Below, one piece after another: positions 17,567-25,441 of a stretch of DNA of 64,000 nucleotides (its first letter is position 1; each line of letters begins with the position of its first letter). Location: the NCBI RefSeq assembly GCF_001440395.1, contig NZ_LLXZ01000071.1, positions 1 to 64,000 on the forward strand, given 5' to 3'. The translations under genes were made by a program, and so were the position numbers. The notes under the pieces were generated by a model. The model did no database searches. It saw nothing but the letters and a program-made list of their open reading frames with translations, and was not told the origin of the DNA. Source of the stretch: Bradyrhizobium jicamae. Lineage in GTDB: Bacteria > Pseudomonadota > Alphaproteobacteria > Rhizobiales > Xanthobacteraceae.

Positions 17567-17922
17567 GGCCTGTTTTCCTCAAGGCCATGCCTATCGCAAC
17601 GCTGGGTACCCACAACGCGATTTGCGTTTTAAGCTAACCAAATAGGGTTATCTGCGTTTTCTCCGTGAATTTGAGACGACAATTGCAGCGCCGTCGACTT
17701 CCGCACGCGCTCGGCTTCGCGCAAGTGTTTTCAGTCGTCGGCAGTGCGACGAAGGTGAAGCAAAGCAATCAGGCACCTATCGAGAAAAGACTCCTTTTGT
17801 TCTTCTGGAACGAACAGGGGGTGCATTTTCCGGCACGATTGCCTTCTTAAGATACCGTTACCCACGATGCCGACCGTCGAACCTTTTTGGCGCCATCCGC
17901 ACTCATCTAAAAAGGTGCTGCG
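17567..17922. other. Intergenic region, 356 bp, no gene seen
   Basis: Contains the promoter for the small membrane protein to the left and for the 48-residue protein to the right. Frames present lack start signals. AAAAAGGTG near the right end is the ribosome binding site of the next gene. Confidence 0.4.
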
Positions 17923-18069
17923 ATGACCCAAGCCGACCACTACAGAGAGCAGTCCACCAGGGCCCGGCGGCTCGCCGAAGCCGTGAAGGATCCAGAAGCC
18001 TCGAAGAAGCTGATTGAGATGGCCGAGGAATTTCGCCTTTACGCCGAGCGGCTGGAGCAAACGCATTAG
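17923..18069 (+). CDS. Small helical protein
   Basis: A 48-residue frame, MTQADHYREQSTRARRLAEA followed by VKDPEASKKLIEMAEEFRLY and AERLEQTH. Amphipathic, fully helical pattern; AAGGTG lies before the ATG. This type recurs many times in Bradyrhizobium genomes; function unknown. Confidence 0.75.
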   Translation: MTQADHYREQSTRARRLAEAVKDPEASKKLIEMAEEFRLYAERLEQTH

Positions 18070-18209
18070 AGCTCTCGTTCGGGCACGCAAACGATGGAGG
18101 CGTTAAGCCTCTATTTACCGCCTTGCGTCATAGCCCCCTCCCGTTAACCGAACCTCTTTACAAGACGTAAACACGGGCCTGACAAATTTGGACCAGGAGG
18201 GTTTATCCC

Positions 18210-18404
18210 ATGGTCATTTATCCCGTACCGGCAGAAGTGACACAGGCCAGAATACAACTCGTCGTCGATCAGACCGCCAAGGCGCCGGCGCATACGATCA
18301 ATCAGGATCTGCAAGCCGTCGACCACGCCAAGGCAGCCGCCATAGAAGCGGCCCTTGCCAACCTGCAGGCTGAAGAGCCGCCGCTGGTGGACGTCAAGGT
18401 CTGA
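18210..18404 (+). CDS. Small hypothetical protein
   Basis: A protein of 64 residues with no membrane segment, reading MVIYPVPAEVTQARIQLVVD and ending PPLVDVKV. CCAGGAGGG lies at good distance from the ATG. No domain recognised. Confidence 0.72.
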   Translation: MVIYPVPAEVTQARIQLVVDQTAKAPAHTINQDLQAVDHAKAAAIEAALANLQAEEPPLVDVKV

Positions 18405-18418
18405 GCTGACGGGAAATA

Positions 18419-18745
18419 CTATCTTGCGCGGGAGGGCCAGACTGTGTCCGGTCCTGCTGTCTTCACGCTCACCATAACAGGTTGGACGGCCGGCGATAGA
18501 CCGGCACCTTGTAGACCTCGTTCTCCGTCCGCGAGCCGTCGACGATGGGTTCGTAATAACCGGTGACAAAGCACGAGCTGCTGCGCGTGCACGACGCGGA
18601 GCGTCAGCAGGCCACCGATGCCGGCGAGCACGGCCAACCCCGCGAACCAGCCCCACTGCGGCTTTTCCTTGTAAGCGAGGAAGGCGGAGCAAATCGTACA
18701 CACGATGGTCGGCATATTCGCGACCAGCAGAACCCACGCCAGCAT
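18419..18745 (-). CDS. Small membrane protein, C-terminus doubtful
   Basis: The first 55 residues form a clear two-helix membrane protein (MLAWVLLVANMPTIVCTICS, AYKEKPQWGWFAGLAVLAG, IGGLLTLRVV). Beyond HAQQ the frame reads through DNA that in another frame encodes an MltA remnant, so the tail to residue 108 is probably not native. This looks like a small membrane gene whose end was altered by a rearrangement. Confidence 0.45.
   Translation of the reverse strand: MLAWVLLVANMPTIVCTICSAFLAYKEKPQWGWFAGLAVLAGIGGLLTLRVVHAQQLVLCHRLLRTHRRRLADGERGLQGAGLSPAVQPVMVSVKTAGPDTVWPSRAR
18469..18573 (-). pseudogene. Remnant of an MltA-type lytic transglycosylase
   Basis: In the minus strand, 34 codons read CFVTGYYEPIVDGSRTENEV then YKVPVYRRPSNLLW before a stop. 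The (F)(V/L)TGYYEP...VP(V/L)YRRP pattern is the hallmark of MltA. There is no start and no remaining catalytic domain, so it is a fragment, overlapping the tail of the small membrane gene in another frame. Confidence 0.6.
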
Positions 18746-18854
18746 CTTGAGCCTCCCAGAGTGAAGCGGAGGCGCAAAGGTTAGCGCCAGCGTCCGGAGG
18801 CGACTGTGCCACCCGTCACATCGGCGATGCGGTCACCCGCGCTATCGTCGTCCC

Positions 18855-19088
18855 ATGATGCTGTTTCGCACCATCGTGATCTGGGCCGTGCAAGTGCTGC
18901 CGTTCTGCGTCGGCATTGGTGTCGCGGGACTGTCCGCGCACCTGTTCGGCCCGATCATTGCCGAGACCTTCAGTATCCACGAACTGATCCCGACCGCGCT
19001 GATCTTCTTCGCGGTGGCGGCGACGCTGGGCTGGATCGGAAGCAGGTTCTGGCCGGAAGACCGGATGTACTACAATCCCCTGCTCTAG
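18855..19088 (+). CDS. Small two-helix membrane protein
   Basis: A protein of 77 residues with helices at about 6-30 (VIWAVQVLPFCVGIGVAG) and 45-65 (ALIFFAVAATLGWIGSRF), ending DRMYYNPLL. ATG 18858 is an equally possible start. Unknown function. Confidence 0.65.
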   Translation: MMLFRTIVIWAVQVLPFCVGIGVAGLSAHLFGPIIAETFSIHELIPTALIFFAVAATLGWIGSRFWPEDRMYYNPLL

Positions 19089-19105
19089 GCCCCGCGGCAG
19101 CGGCC

Positions 19106-19402
19106 TTATCGCGGTATCGCCTCGGTGCGATAGATGTTCGTCCCCGACGTCTCGACGATCCGGCCCTTGAGCGATTTCACGAACGCCTTCGAGCCTTCGA
19201 CGGCGAAATGCGTGCGCAACGCCGCTTCGTCTTCCCACCGTTCGAAAAAGAACAGCCGCATCGGGTTCTGGCAGTCGACATGCACGTCATGTGAAATGCA
19301 GCCGGGCTCCTTGCGGGAGCGCTCGACATGCTCGATGCAGGAATGAAGCACGTCGTCGAACGTGTCCTCGCGCGCCAGAATGCTGCCGGTTACGATAATC
19401 AT
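19106..19402 (-). CDS. Antibiotic biosynthesis monooxygenase (ABM) domain protein
   Basis: A protein of 98 residues with one ferredoxin-like ABM domain: MIIVTGSILAREDTFDDV, then EPGCISHDVHVD, LFFFERWEDEAALRTHF. Members are small dimeric quinol or polyketide monooxygenases, or stress proteins of YgiN type. Substrate unknown. It is the only enzyme amid the small membrane genes. Confidence 0.87.
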   Translation of the reverse strand: MIIVTGSILAREDTFDDVLHSCIEHVERSRKEPGCISHDVHVDCQNPMRLFFFERWEDEAALRTHFAVEGSKAFVKSLKGRIVETSGTNIYRTEAIPR

Positions 19403-19482
19403 GCCGATCCCCCGTTTGCGTCAGCCAACCGCCCGTCCTCTAAAGGCGCCGGTCGTTACGCGTCGAGGCGGGCAATTCTTCG

Positions 19483-19641
19483 TTAATGCATCAGGCGCGG
19501 CACGACAACCGATGCCACCAGCAATACGCCGAGGCTGCTCACCACGGACAATTTCATCCGGGCCGTCCTGAAATCGGTGATCGGGAGCACGAGAAAGAAA
19601 GCCATCGCGAGTATAAGCAGGCCGTGGAGCAAATACATCAT
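19483..19641 (-). CDS. Small membrane protein
   Basis: A 52-residue frame: MMYLLHGLLILAMAFFLVLP, then ITDFRTARMKLSVVSSLGVL and LVASVVVPRLMH; two membrane helices separated by a short charged loop. GGAGGGACCA stands before the tandem ATG codons. Function unknown. Confidence 0.7.
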   Translation of the reverse strand: MMYLLHGLLILAMAFFLVLPITDFRTARMKLSVVSSLGVLLVASVVVPRLMH

Positions 19642-19902
19642 TGGTCCCTCCATTGGCGTGACAATGGAGGGCGGCGCCAGTTGCGTATGTGGAGGGGATC
19701 ACGCAAGTAATGGGGCGCTCTGGTGTCCGAAAGCGAGGCCGAACCACCCAGCCGGGACAACACAAACGCTATTAGCGTCGCTTATTGAAGTCACCCGTCG
19801 GCTCCGGCTTCGCACCAAATAAATACTGCAATTTTACGCTTTTGGTTTTCTTGATGGCAACTTGGGCGTGCCACACCGTTTCTGATCAAAGTTCGAGAGA
19901 GA

Positions 19903-20067
19903 ATGGGAATGCTTGGAAAGTTTCTGCGCGACGAGAACGGCGCCACCGCAATCGAATACAGCCTTATCGCCGGGTTTATCGCCCTGGCCATCATCGCCGC
20001 CGTCGGAATGACCGGGCAGAGGCTCGTGGAGTTGTTCCAGAGTCTTATCCCCGCGCTGACGCGCTAG
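19903..20067 (+). CDS. Flp family type IVb pilin
   Basis: A 54-residue prepilin. The hallmark is present: a short basic leader (LGKFLRDENG), then ATAIEYSLIAGFIALAIIAA with Glu at position 5 after the prepilin cleavage site, followed by a short tail. Flp pilins polymerise into Tad pili for tight adherence. No tad assembly genes are in this window, so it is an orphan copy. Its stop overlaps that of the convergent small gene. Confidence 0.9.
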   Translation: MGMLGKFLRDENGATAIEYSLIAGFIALAIIAAVGMTGQRLVELFQSLIPALTR

Positions 20068-20234
20068 GGTATCACCGAAACATCTGCAAAGGCGACGCTT
20101 GCGAGGCCGACCGCCGCCCAAAACGCAATCCCGGCAAGCATCATTTCGAATTCACCCGGGTCCTGTCGGCCAAATAACCGGAGTACCGACTGTCCGGTGC
20201 CCAAGATAACAATTTCGAGAAGCACTTCGATCAT
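20064..20234 (-). CDS. Small membrane protein, convergent with the pilin gene
   Basis: A 56-residue frame: MIEVLLEIVILGTGQSVLRL, FGRQDPGEFEMMLAGIAFWA, then AVGLASVAFADVSVIP. It begins like the MIE(L/V)LLE(I/V) small membrane proteins common in Bradyrhizobium. Its TAG stop overlaps the TAG of the pilin gene (CTAG). The ribosome binding site is weak. Confidence 0.55.
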   Translation of the reverse strand: MIEVLLEIVILGTGQSVLRLFGRQDPGEFEMMLAGIAFWAAVGLASVAFADVSVIP

Positions 20235-20404
20235 CGGCTTTCACGTCGCGGCGGCGGGCCTTGCAGTTTCGCGCCTGTCGAGGTTTCGCGTAAACGGGAC
20301 AGAGTGAAACCGGCAACCCCTGCCCTACGCTGCAATTTGCTGCTACTTATTGCCCTCGGGAGCTGAAGAAACTCCAAATTTCGCAAGACCAGAGGACAAC
20401 AAAC

Positions 20405-20857
20405 ATGCGCTATCTCCACACCATGCTGCGCGTCCGCAATCTCGATATCTCGATGAAGTTTTACCAGGATGCGCTGGGGCTGAAGGAAGTACGCCGGGTC
20501 GACAACGACAAGGGGCGCTTCACGCTGGTGTTCCTGTGCGCGCCCGAGGACGAGGGCCTGTTCAAGGCAGCGCCCCAGAACCGCGGCGCGCCGCTGGTCG
20601 AGCTCACCTATAATTGGGACGAGGAGAAATACGGCGAGGACCGCCATTTCGGCCACCTCGCCTATGAGGTCGACGACATCTACGCCACCTGCGACCGCCT
20701 GATGAAGGCCGGCATCACCATCAACCGCCCGCCCCGTGACGGCAACATGGCGTTCGTGCGCTCGCCGGACCTGCATTCGATCGAGCTGTTGCAGAAGGGC
20801 GAGCCGAAGCCACCCGCCGAGCCGTGGACATCGATGCCGAACACTGGCCACTGGTAA
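20405..20857 (+). CDS. gloA: Lactoylglutathione lyase (glyoxalase I)
   Basis: A protein of 150 residues of the vicinal oxygen chelate fold. It converts the methylglyoxal-glutathione hemithioacetal to S-lactoylglutathione in the cytoplasm. MRYLHTMLRVRNLDISMKFY carries the first metal His, LVELTYNWDEEKYGED and HFGHLAYEVDDIY the others, and SPDLHSIELLQKG the second Glu region. A 130-bp region upstream holds its promoter. Complete length, typical for bacterial GloA with a proline-rich tail. Confidence 0.93.
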   Translation: MRYLHTMLRVRNLDISMKFYQDALGLKEVRRVDNDKGRFTLVFLCAPEDEGLFKAAPQNRGAPLVELTYNWDEEKYGEDRHFGHLAYEVDDIYATCDRLMKAGITINRPPRDGNMAFVRSPDLHSIELLQKGEPKPPAEPWTSMPNTGHW

Positions 20858-20905
20858 ACCCTGTACGATTTCTTCGTCCACGTCCGTCATCCCTGCAACC
20901 GGCTC

Positions 20906-21076
20906 GTGACCAGAGCGGGCGCGCCGTTTCCTGACGAGACCAGTAAGAACGAATGGCGGCTGACACGCAGCCGCCATTCCGACGACGTCAACGCCGAGGT
21001 ACGCGAGGCGGTCGAGCACGACGGCTACTCGCTGTTTCGGACTGGGTTGTCGCTCGCGGAAATCCCCAAATCATAA
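20906..21076 (+). CDS. Small hypothetical protein, start doubtful
   Basis: The frame VTRAGAPFPDETSKNEWRLT, then SRHSDDVNAEVREAVEHDGY and SLFRTGLSLAEIPKS has protein-like composition. No ATG is available; GTG at 20906 is the best start. The same frame runs open back to the gloA stop (…DFFVHVRHPCNRL), so an N-terminally decayed gene is also possible. Confidence 0.4.
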   Translation: MTRAGAPFPDETSKNEWRLTRSRHSDDVNAEVREAVEHDGYSLFRTGLSLAEIPKS

Positions 21077-21108
21077 AACGTTCCTTCGCTTGCGTTGTTT
21101 TATCCGCA

Positions 21109-21133
21109 GGAACGGGCCACGGCATCGCGCGTT
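21109..21133 (+). promoter_or_regulatory. Candidate EcfG general-stress promoter
   Basis: GGAAC (21109-21113), a 16-bp spacer and CGTT (21130-21133) match the EcfG (PhyR-NepR-EcfG) promoter consensus of alphaproteobacteria. It lies 30 bp before the ATG of the 27-residue membrane peptide gene. Confidence 0.55.
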
Positions 21134-21162
21134 TTCTCCTCGAATACATTTTGTAGGAGGAA

Positions 21163-21246
21163 ATGATGGGACGAGGAGTTTTGCTTTGGTTGCTGGGCGT
21201 ACCTATTCCGGTGATCATTCTGCTGTGGCTGTTCCTGGGCCACTGA
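21163..21246 (+). CDS. 27-residue membrane peptide
   Basis: A tiny frame: MMGRGVLLWLLGVPIPVIIL then LWLFLGH, one membrane helix. GTAGGAGGAA is a near-perfect ribosome binding site and an EcfG-type promoter lies upstream, which together argue that it is translated under stress. Peptides of this form recur in Bradyrhizobium; function unknown. Confidence 0.7.
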   Translation: MMGRGVLLWLLGVPIPVIILLWLFLGH

Positions 21247-21399
21247 CCGGGCTGACGTTCGCCGCGCTAATGCAAGAAACGGGCTCTGTCGCACTGCGGC
21301 AGGCCTGTTTTTGTTGGCGCCGGCCCTGCGCGAGCACGCGCTTTTTTGCCAATCCTCAGCTATGAACTGAGCACAAGCAGATCAGCGGGAGCTACGCGC

Positions 21400-22047
21400 G
21401 TGGCCGACAACAAGAAACAACAACTCACCATCTGGGGCCGGGCCAACTCGGTCAACGTTCAAAAAGTGCTGTGGTGTCTCGCCGAGCTCGATCTCGCCTA
21501 TGAGCGGATCGATGCCGGCATGCAATTCGGCAAGAACAACGAGGCGCCCTATCTTGCGATGAATCCGAACGGCCGCGTGCCGACGCTGGTGGATGGCGAC
21601 TACGTGCTGTGGGAATCCAATTCGGTAATGCGCTATCTCTGCATGGCCTATGATGAGGCCTCGCCGATCTATCCCTCGCAGCCGAAGGCGCGCGCCGGCG
21701 TCGACCGCTGGCTGGACTGGACGCTATCGACCCTGCAGCCGGTCGACCGTCCCGTGTTCTGGGCGCTGGTGCGCACGCCGGTGGAAAAGCGCGACATGGT
21801 CGCGATCCAGAAGGACGCCGATGCGGAAGGCCTGGTGTGGCGGATCGTCGAGGCGCAACTGGCGACCCGACGCTTCATCGAAGGCGATCAGTTCACCATC
21901 GCCGATATCGCGCTCGGCGCGTATGCGCGGCGCTGGTTCGGCGTCGAGGGCGTCACCAAACAGAGACTGCCGAACCTCGAACGCTGGTTCGCGCAATTCG
22001 CCGCCCGCCCCGGCTTCACGAAGTTCATCGCGCCGCCGATGACGTAA
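21400..22047 (+). CDS. Glutathione S-transferase family protein
   Basis: A protein of 215 residues. The thioredoxin-like N-terminal domain shows LTIWGRANSVNVQKVLWCLA and MNPNGRVPTLVDGDYVLWES, which binds glutathione with the ES pair; the C-terminal helical domain contains FTIADIALGAYARRWF. The start is GTG 21400, after GGGAG; the upstream extension of the open frame begins with TTG and lacks signals. It conjugates glutathione to electrophiles; substrate unknown. It stands alone. Confidence 0.9.
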   Translation: MADNKKQQLTIWGRANSVNVQKVLWCLAELDLAYERIDAGMQFGKNNEAPYLAMNPNGRVPTLVDGDYVLWESNSVMRYLCMAYDEASPIYPSQPKARAGVDRWLDWTLSTLQPVDRPVFWALVRTPVEKRDMVAIQKDADAEGLVWRIVEAQLATRRFIEGDQFTIADIALGAYARRWFGVEGVTKQRLPNLERWFAQFAARPGFTKFIAPPMT

Positions 22048-22054
22048 GGGCTGG

Positions 22055-22306
22055 TCAGCGCGAGCCGCTGGACACACCAGCGCCGACGCTTATCGCGCCG
22101 CCGATCTTCATGCAGGTATTGGTGCCTTCGATCCTGACGAAGCCCGCGCCGTACTCCGCGCAGGCATTGGCCGAACTCGGGCGCTTCAGCGGAAGCGCCT
22201 TGCCCGATGTTGCGGCCCTGTCGGACTTCTTGAGACGGAGTTGCTCGGCGAGTGCGGGAACCGAAGGCAGCAGCACCGCCATCATGACCAGGAGGGATTT
22301 TCGCAT
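22055..22306 (-). CDS. Small secreted protein resembling a porin N-terminus
   Basis: An 83-residue protein: signal peptide (MRKSLLVMMAVLLPSVPALA), a Lys/Ser/Ala-rich stretch, then CAEYGAGFVRIEGTNTCMKI and GGAISVGAG. The CxxYGxGF...I.GTxTC(M/L)K.GG motif is how rhizobial Porin_2 proteins begin, but the barrel is missing. Either a truncated porin or a true small family of this type, which occurs repeatedly in Bradyrhizobium. Confidence 0.72.
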   Translation of the reverse strand: MRKSLLVMMAVLLPSVPALAEQLRLKKSDRAATSGKALPLKRPSSANACAEYGAGFVRIEGTNTCMKIGGAISVGAGVSSGSR

Positions 22307-22342
22307 CCCGCCTTTTATCGCTGCTTGCGGATCGATTCCAGA

Positions 22343-22603
22343 TTAGCGAACGAACTTGACGCCGACAGATTTGCCGCGACGCCAGACCACTTCGCAGCGG
22401 CGTCCGGTCCTGGCGTCGCGCGAAAAAGCCAGCCGCAGCTTGGCCGGCAGCGAGTTGGGATCGTCGATCGTGACCTTCGCTCCCGTCGTGGACAGGTCCT
22501 GCACCACGCACTGTCGCGCGGCAAAACCGCCTTCGAGCGTGATCCACCCGGGCTGACTCAATGATTTGCGCGCCTCGCGCTTCTTGCTCGATAGCAAAGC
22601 CAT
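22343..22603 (-). CDS. PilZ domain protein
   Basis: An 86-residue single-domain protein. QPGWITLEGGFAARQCVVQD and LSTTGAKVTIDDPNSLP contain the D(L/I)SxxG core of PilZ, and CEVVWRRGKSVGVKF is the typical C-terminal strand. Many such short alphaproteobacterial PilZ proteins lack the full RxxxR c-di-GMP motif; here only a basic KKREARKS N-terminus could serve. Binding of c-di-GMP is uncertain. Confidence 0.82.
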   Translation of the reverse strand: MALLSSKKREARKSLSQPGWITLEGGFAARQCVVQDLSTTGAKVTIDDPNSLPAKLRLAFSRDARTGRRCEVVWRRGKSVGVKFVR

Positions 22604-22853
22604 GTCGAAGTTCCCCCTGATGCAACCTTACGCCATGCGGCTTTAAAATCCGTTGCCTGAGGCGCCCGTCCCGGCTGTCGCCCGTCGTGCCGATAGAGAT
22701 CGGAAACAGGCGCAAAAACGCCATTTCGAAGCGGCTTGCCCACCCGGCCAAACGCCACTATACGTTCGCCCGTCGCCGCCCCCATCCAACATGGACGGCC
22801 GGCGGCCAACACGGCCCATCAAGCGCATAATGCCTTGATTTTCCTGTTGTTTG

Positions 22854-22928
22854 GCTCCCTTCGTCTATCGGTTAGGACGCCACCCTTTCACGGTGGAGAG
22901 AGCGGTTCGATTCCGCTAGGGAGCGCCA
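22854..22928 (+). tRNA. tRNA-Glu (anticodon TTC), integration site of the element
   Basis: The strand folds as a tRNA with acceptor GCTCCCT/AGGGAGC, an anticodon loop CTTTCAC with anticodon TTC, T-arm GGTTCGATTCC and encoded CCA. Its 3' 44 nt are repeated at 39996. The gene remains complete at this left junction. Confidence 0.97.
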
Positions 22929-22929
22929 A
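22885..22929 (+). repeat. attL core, 45-bp direct repeat in tRNA-Glu
   Basis: Runs from the anticodon loop (CTTTCACGG) through the encoded CCA and one further A. It is identical to 39996-40040. As usual, integration leaves the tRNA intact on the attL side. Confidence 0.95.
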
Positions 22930-22974
22930 TTAAATCAACAGCTTAGACGCCGCTGCCTCCGCTGCGTCCAACAG

Positions 22975-23127
22975 ATGTCCAATAAACGTCTGTGGATCGC
23001 GCTTGGATTCGTAGCGCTGATGAGCTGGGCCATCCTCTCGCTCTTGCACCCTCCCCGCTGCGACGGCAGCCAGCGCGATCTGGCGATCGGCAAGGCGTTG
23101 CTGGTGGCCGGCTGCGATAGGCGGTGA
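22975..23127 (+). CDS. Small membrane-anchored protein
   Basis: A 50-residue frame: MSNKRLWIALGFVALMSWAI, LSLLHPPRCDGSQRDLAIGK, ALLVAGCDRR. One N-terminal helix and two later Cys that could form a disulfide. No clear ribosome binding site. First frame inside the element. Confidence 0.45.
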   Translation: MSNKRLWIALGFVALMSWAILSLLHPPRCDGSQRDLAIGKALLVAGCDRR

Positions 23128-23255
23128 CGTACGCCCACCGCAGAGCGGCACGCCGCGGCGGCAGAACTTCTGCCGCAATCGTGACGACCCTGCGACGAAT
23201 TCGCGCGCCGTGGTTCTGGCGAACTGCTGGCAGAATCCCGCGAAAGGAGATTCGC

Positions 23256-23486
23256 ATGTTTAAAAGCAAGGAATTCACCACCGCTAAAGTCGTCGTCGGA
23301 TGCGCGTTGAGCGCTTATGTGGCCGGCGAGCACCTTCAGTATTCGAAGGCGCCCGCGAAGCACTCTGTCTCGCTGACAATCGCATCAAGCACTTCGGCCG
23401 TGGCCACCTATAACATGGTAACCTTCGCGCAGCTTGAGCCGCCTCCGCCGGTGGTGCCGCCTGAGGACAGGCAGGAACAAACCTGA
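23256..23486 (+). CDS. Small hypothetical protein
   Basis: A 76-residue protein starting at ATG 23256, chosen because AAAGGAG lies 7 bp upstream (the open frame extends further with no signal). It reads MFKSKEFTTAKVVVGCALSA and ends in a Pro/Glu-rich tail. A central alanine- and valine-rich segment may cross the membrane. No domain recognised. Confidence 0.65.
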   Translation: MFKSKEFTTAKVVVGCALSAYVAGEHLQYSKAPAKHSVSLTIASSTSAVATYNMVTFAQLEPPPPVVPPEDRQEQT

Positions 23487-23561
23487 TCCGCCGATGGACA
23501 ACATTCCCCGCCCCAATCATCGCCGCAGAAAAAGGCGCGGGACCGAAGCCCCACTGTTTAC

Positions 23562-23768
23562 TCAGCCAACGCCGTAAGGTTTGTTGAGGAAGTAGTCGCG
23601 ATTGCCCAGCGCCTTCTCAGCGTACTGGTCGATCGCGACTGTGATCGCCTGGACGTGCTGATAGCAATGGCCCTCGCGCGTCGCCCGCTGCCTCAGCTCG
23701 GCAAGCGCCTCGATCCACGGTGAGTTGTCGGCCGCCTGCTCGTCGTACCATTTGAGCGGCTCTGGCAT
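23562..23768 (-). CDS. Small hypothetical protein of the island
   Basis: A 68-residue protein starting at ATG 23768 behind AAGGAG; the longer upstream frame has no signals. It reads MPEPLKWYDEQAADNSPWIE and later YQHVQAITVAIDQYAEKALG, ending NRDYFLNKPYGVG. Helical, acidic-aromatic; similar short proteins are frequent in rhizobial islands and prophages. Function unknown. Confidence 0.72.
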   Translation of the reverse strand: MPEPLKWYDEQAADNSPWIEALAELRQRATREGHCYQHVQAITVAIDQYAEKALGNRDYFLNKPYGVG

Positions 23769-24028
23769 CCATATCGCTCCTTCATCGCTCTCTGGATTGT
23801 TCGGCAAATACCTTCGGCCCGGCGCCCAAGCTGGTCGTACAGGCGAAGCCGCCTGAACAGGATCTCGATTTCCCGGTCGTTTTTCACGGTAGGAACGATA
23901 GTACAAAACATGAACGAGGTGACAAGCCGCTAGGGATGGGGTTTGCTGGGACGGAACACCCAAGATCATTGCCCGAGTAGATTTTATTGCCCTGGTCCGC
24001 CTCGTGAACCACGAAAATGGTGGGGTGA

Positions 24029-24886
24029 ATGGCACATGAAAAGCGCAACATTCCGCTATCAATCAAGCGGGCTGTGCTTGATGAGGCCGGCGGAAAATGC
24101 GCGAATCCAGGGTGCACAAATACAAGAGTGGAATATCACCACATTAAGGAATGGGCGATTTACCGAAGCCATCACGGCAAGGACATGATAGCTCTGTGCC
24201 CTGCCTGTCACGACGCTGCTCACCACGGCAGCCTAAAGATTACAGAGCAGATTTTATACGGTTGGAAGAGCGCCGACCGGACTCAGGAATATCAGCAAGC
24301 CGTACTCTCAGTAGAGCCGGCACAGAAACTCGGATTAGTCGCCGGGAGTATCATAGTCGAGACGGCTCACGAGCATGCCATCGTTTTCGAACTATCGAAC
24401 GCAAACACACTGGCTTTTCGGATCGAGGATGACGATATTTTGCTCGTCAGGTCTCGTCTCAGAAATCTTGAAGGGCGGGAAGTTCTGCGAATTTCGGATA
24501 ATCGAATCCGCTCTCATAGAGATCAAGCGGTATCGTTTGACTCTCGGCCTGGGCGTGTTCGCATCGAGGTCCCTTGCACGCCAGCCTACATCTATCCGGA
24601 AATGGTCAGACAGATGCAATTCGTCGAGCCGTCGTATGGGACTAGCGGCAGAATTCCTGCTTTAGATATAGAGGTGCTGGAACCAGGGTTGGTAAAGGTA
24701 CGCGGCATCTGGGCTTCGCAGAAAGCCTGCGTTGTAATAACCGATGAGCGTTTTGCGGTGTTGTATCCAAATTTGCTTTGGCCGCTAAGTATTATGGACG
24801 AGCAGATCATCCGAATAATATGGGACGGCCCGATCACGGCTGCACTTTTTAACATCTGGCCCGCCAGCGAGAACTGGCGGGCCTGA
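24029..24886 (+). CDS. HNH endonuclease domain protein
   Basis: A protein of 285 residues. The N-terminal HNH module is clear: KRAVLDEAGGKCANPGCTN with Cys24 and Cys29, EYHHIKEW with His37-His38, then MIALCPACHDAAHHG with Cys57, Cys60 and His65. This is a zinc-stabilised beta-beta-alpha metal nuclease. The C-terminal 200 residues are of a type I do not recognise. Codon use is AT-richer than in the chromosome, in line with transfer. It could be a restriction or homing-type nuclease of the element. A hairpin (24859-24882) overlaps its 3' end. Confidence 0.85.
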   Translation: MAHEKRNIPLSIKRAVLDEAGGKCANPGCTNTRVEYHHIKEWAIYRSHHGKDMIALCPACHDAAHHGSLKITEQILYGWKSADRTQEYQQAVLSVEPAQKLGLVAGSIIVETAHEHAIVFELSNANTLAFRIEDDDILLVRSRLRNLEGREVLRISDNRIRSHRDQAVSFDSRPGRVRIEVPCTPAYIYPEMVRQMQFVEPSYGTSGRIPALDIEVLEPGLVKVRGIWASQKACVVITDERFAVLYPNLLWPLSIMDEQIIRIIWDGPITAALFNIWPASENWRA

Positions 24887-24909
24887 CTTCACCGCCTCAG
24901 CCGGCGGGC

Positions 24910-25062
24910 ATGTGCCGCCAGCCGATGCCGGTTGCGCTTCCTGTGCGATCGGCGCCGGCGATTGGAGTTGTCCACCGCCCGGGATTCCACGGTGTTGCCC
25001 TCCCTACGATTCCCGTGGTTGTATCCGCGCGCATTTTAAACCTATGGGGGGATTGGGAATGA
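24910..25062 (+). CDS. Small ORF coupled to the secreted-protein gene
   Basis: A 50-residue frame, MCRQPMPVALPVRSAPAIGV then VHRPGFHGVALPTIPVVVSA and RILNLWGDWE. Its stop overlaps the next start as ATGA. A partial second copy at 26267 differs almost only at synonymous positions within QPMPVALPVRSAPA, which supports coding. No ribosome binding site is obvious. Function unknown. Confidence 0.45.
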   Translation: MCRQPMPVALPVRSAPAIGVVHRPGFHGVALPTIPVVVSARILNLWGDWE

Positions 25063-25301
25063 AGCAGATCATTTTCGCTGCGACCTTGGTGCTGGTCGCT
25101 ACCGCCGCCCAGGCACAAAATTTTGGCACCGGCTCGAATTCGCGGAGCCACAGCGTCCAGGGTTACACGACGAACAGTGGGACCTACGTGGCGCCCCACG
25201 CCGCGACCAATCCCAACAGCACACAGCGTGACAACTATAGCGCCACCGGCAACGTGAACCCATATACTGGCGCAGTTGGCACACGGACCCCGAGGTACTG
25301 A
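25059..25301 (+). CDS. Small secreted protein
   Basis: An 80-residue protein with signal peptide MKQIIFAATLVLVATAAQAQ and an Asn/Ser/Thr/Gly-rich mature part ending YTGAVGTRTPRY. The start at 25059 follows GGGGGGATTGGGA. It is followed after 2 bp by a 42-residue proline-rich gene. Similar short secreted proteins with N-T-G-rich sequence occur in many Bradyrhizobium islands; function unknown. Confidence 0.72.
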   Translation: MKQIIFAATLVLVATAAQAQNFGTGSNSRSHSVQGYTTNSGTYVAPHAATNPNSTQRDNYSATGNVNPYTGAVGTRTPRY

Positions 25302-25303
25302 CC

Positions 25304-25432
25304 ATGCCAGACGATCTCAAAAAACACGTTGGTGTAGCTCCAGCTCCGAGCCGCCCCAGTCCGAATGGTCACCCTCCAGTGCGACCGGCGCCATCGCCTC
25401 CGCCTACCTCGCCGCCCCCGAAGAAGGGCTGA
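25304..25432 (+). CDS. Proline-rich 42-residue peptide
   Basis: MPDDLKKHVGVAPAPSRPSP then NGHPPVRPAPSPPPTSPPPK and KG: largely Pro/Ser, disordered. It sits 2 bp after the secreted protein gene, so is probably translated with it. No function inferred. Confidence 0.5.
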   Translation: MPDDLKKHVGVAPAPSRPSPNGHPPVRPAPSPPPTSPPPKKG

Positions 25433-25441
25433 TGAACGGCA

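Noticed and set aside
20231-21019. Long minus frame over gloA
   Set aside because: Antisense shadow; only the sense frame has glyoxalase motifs.
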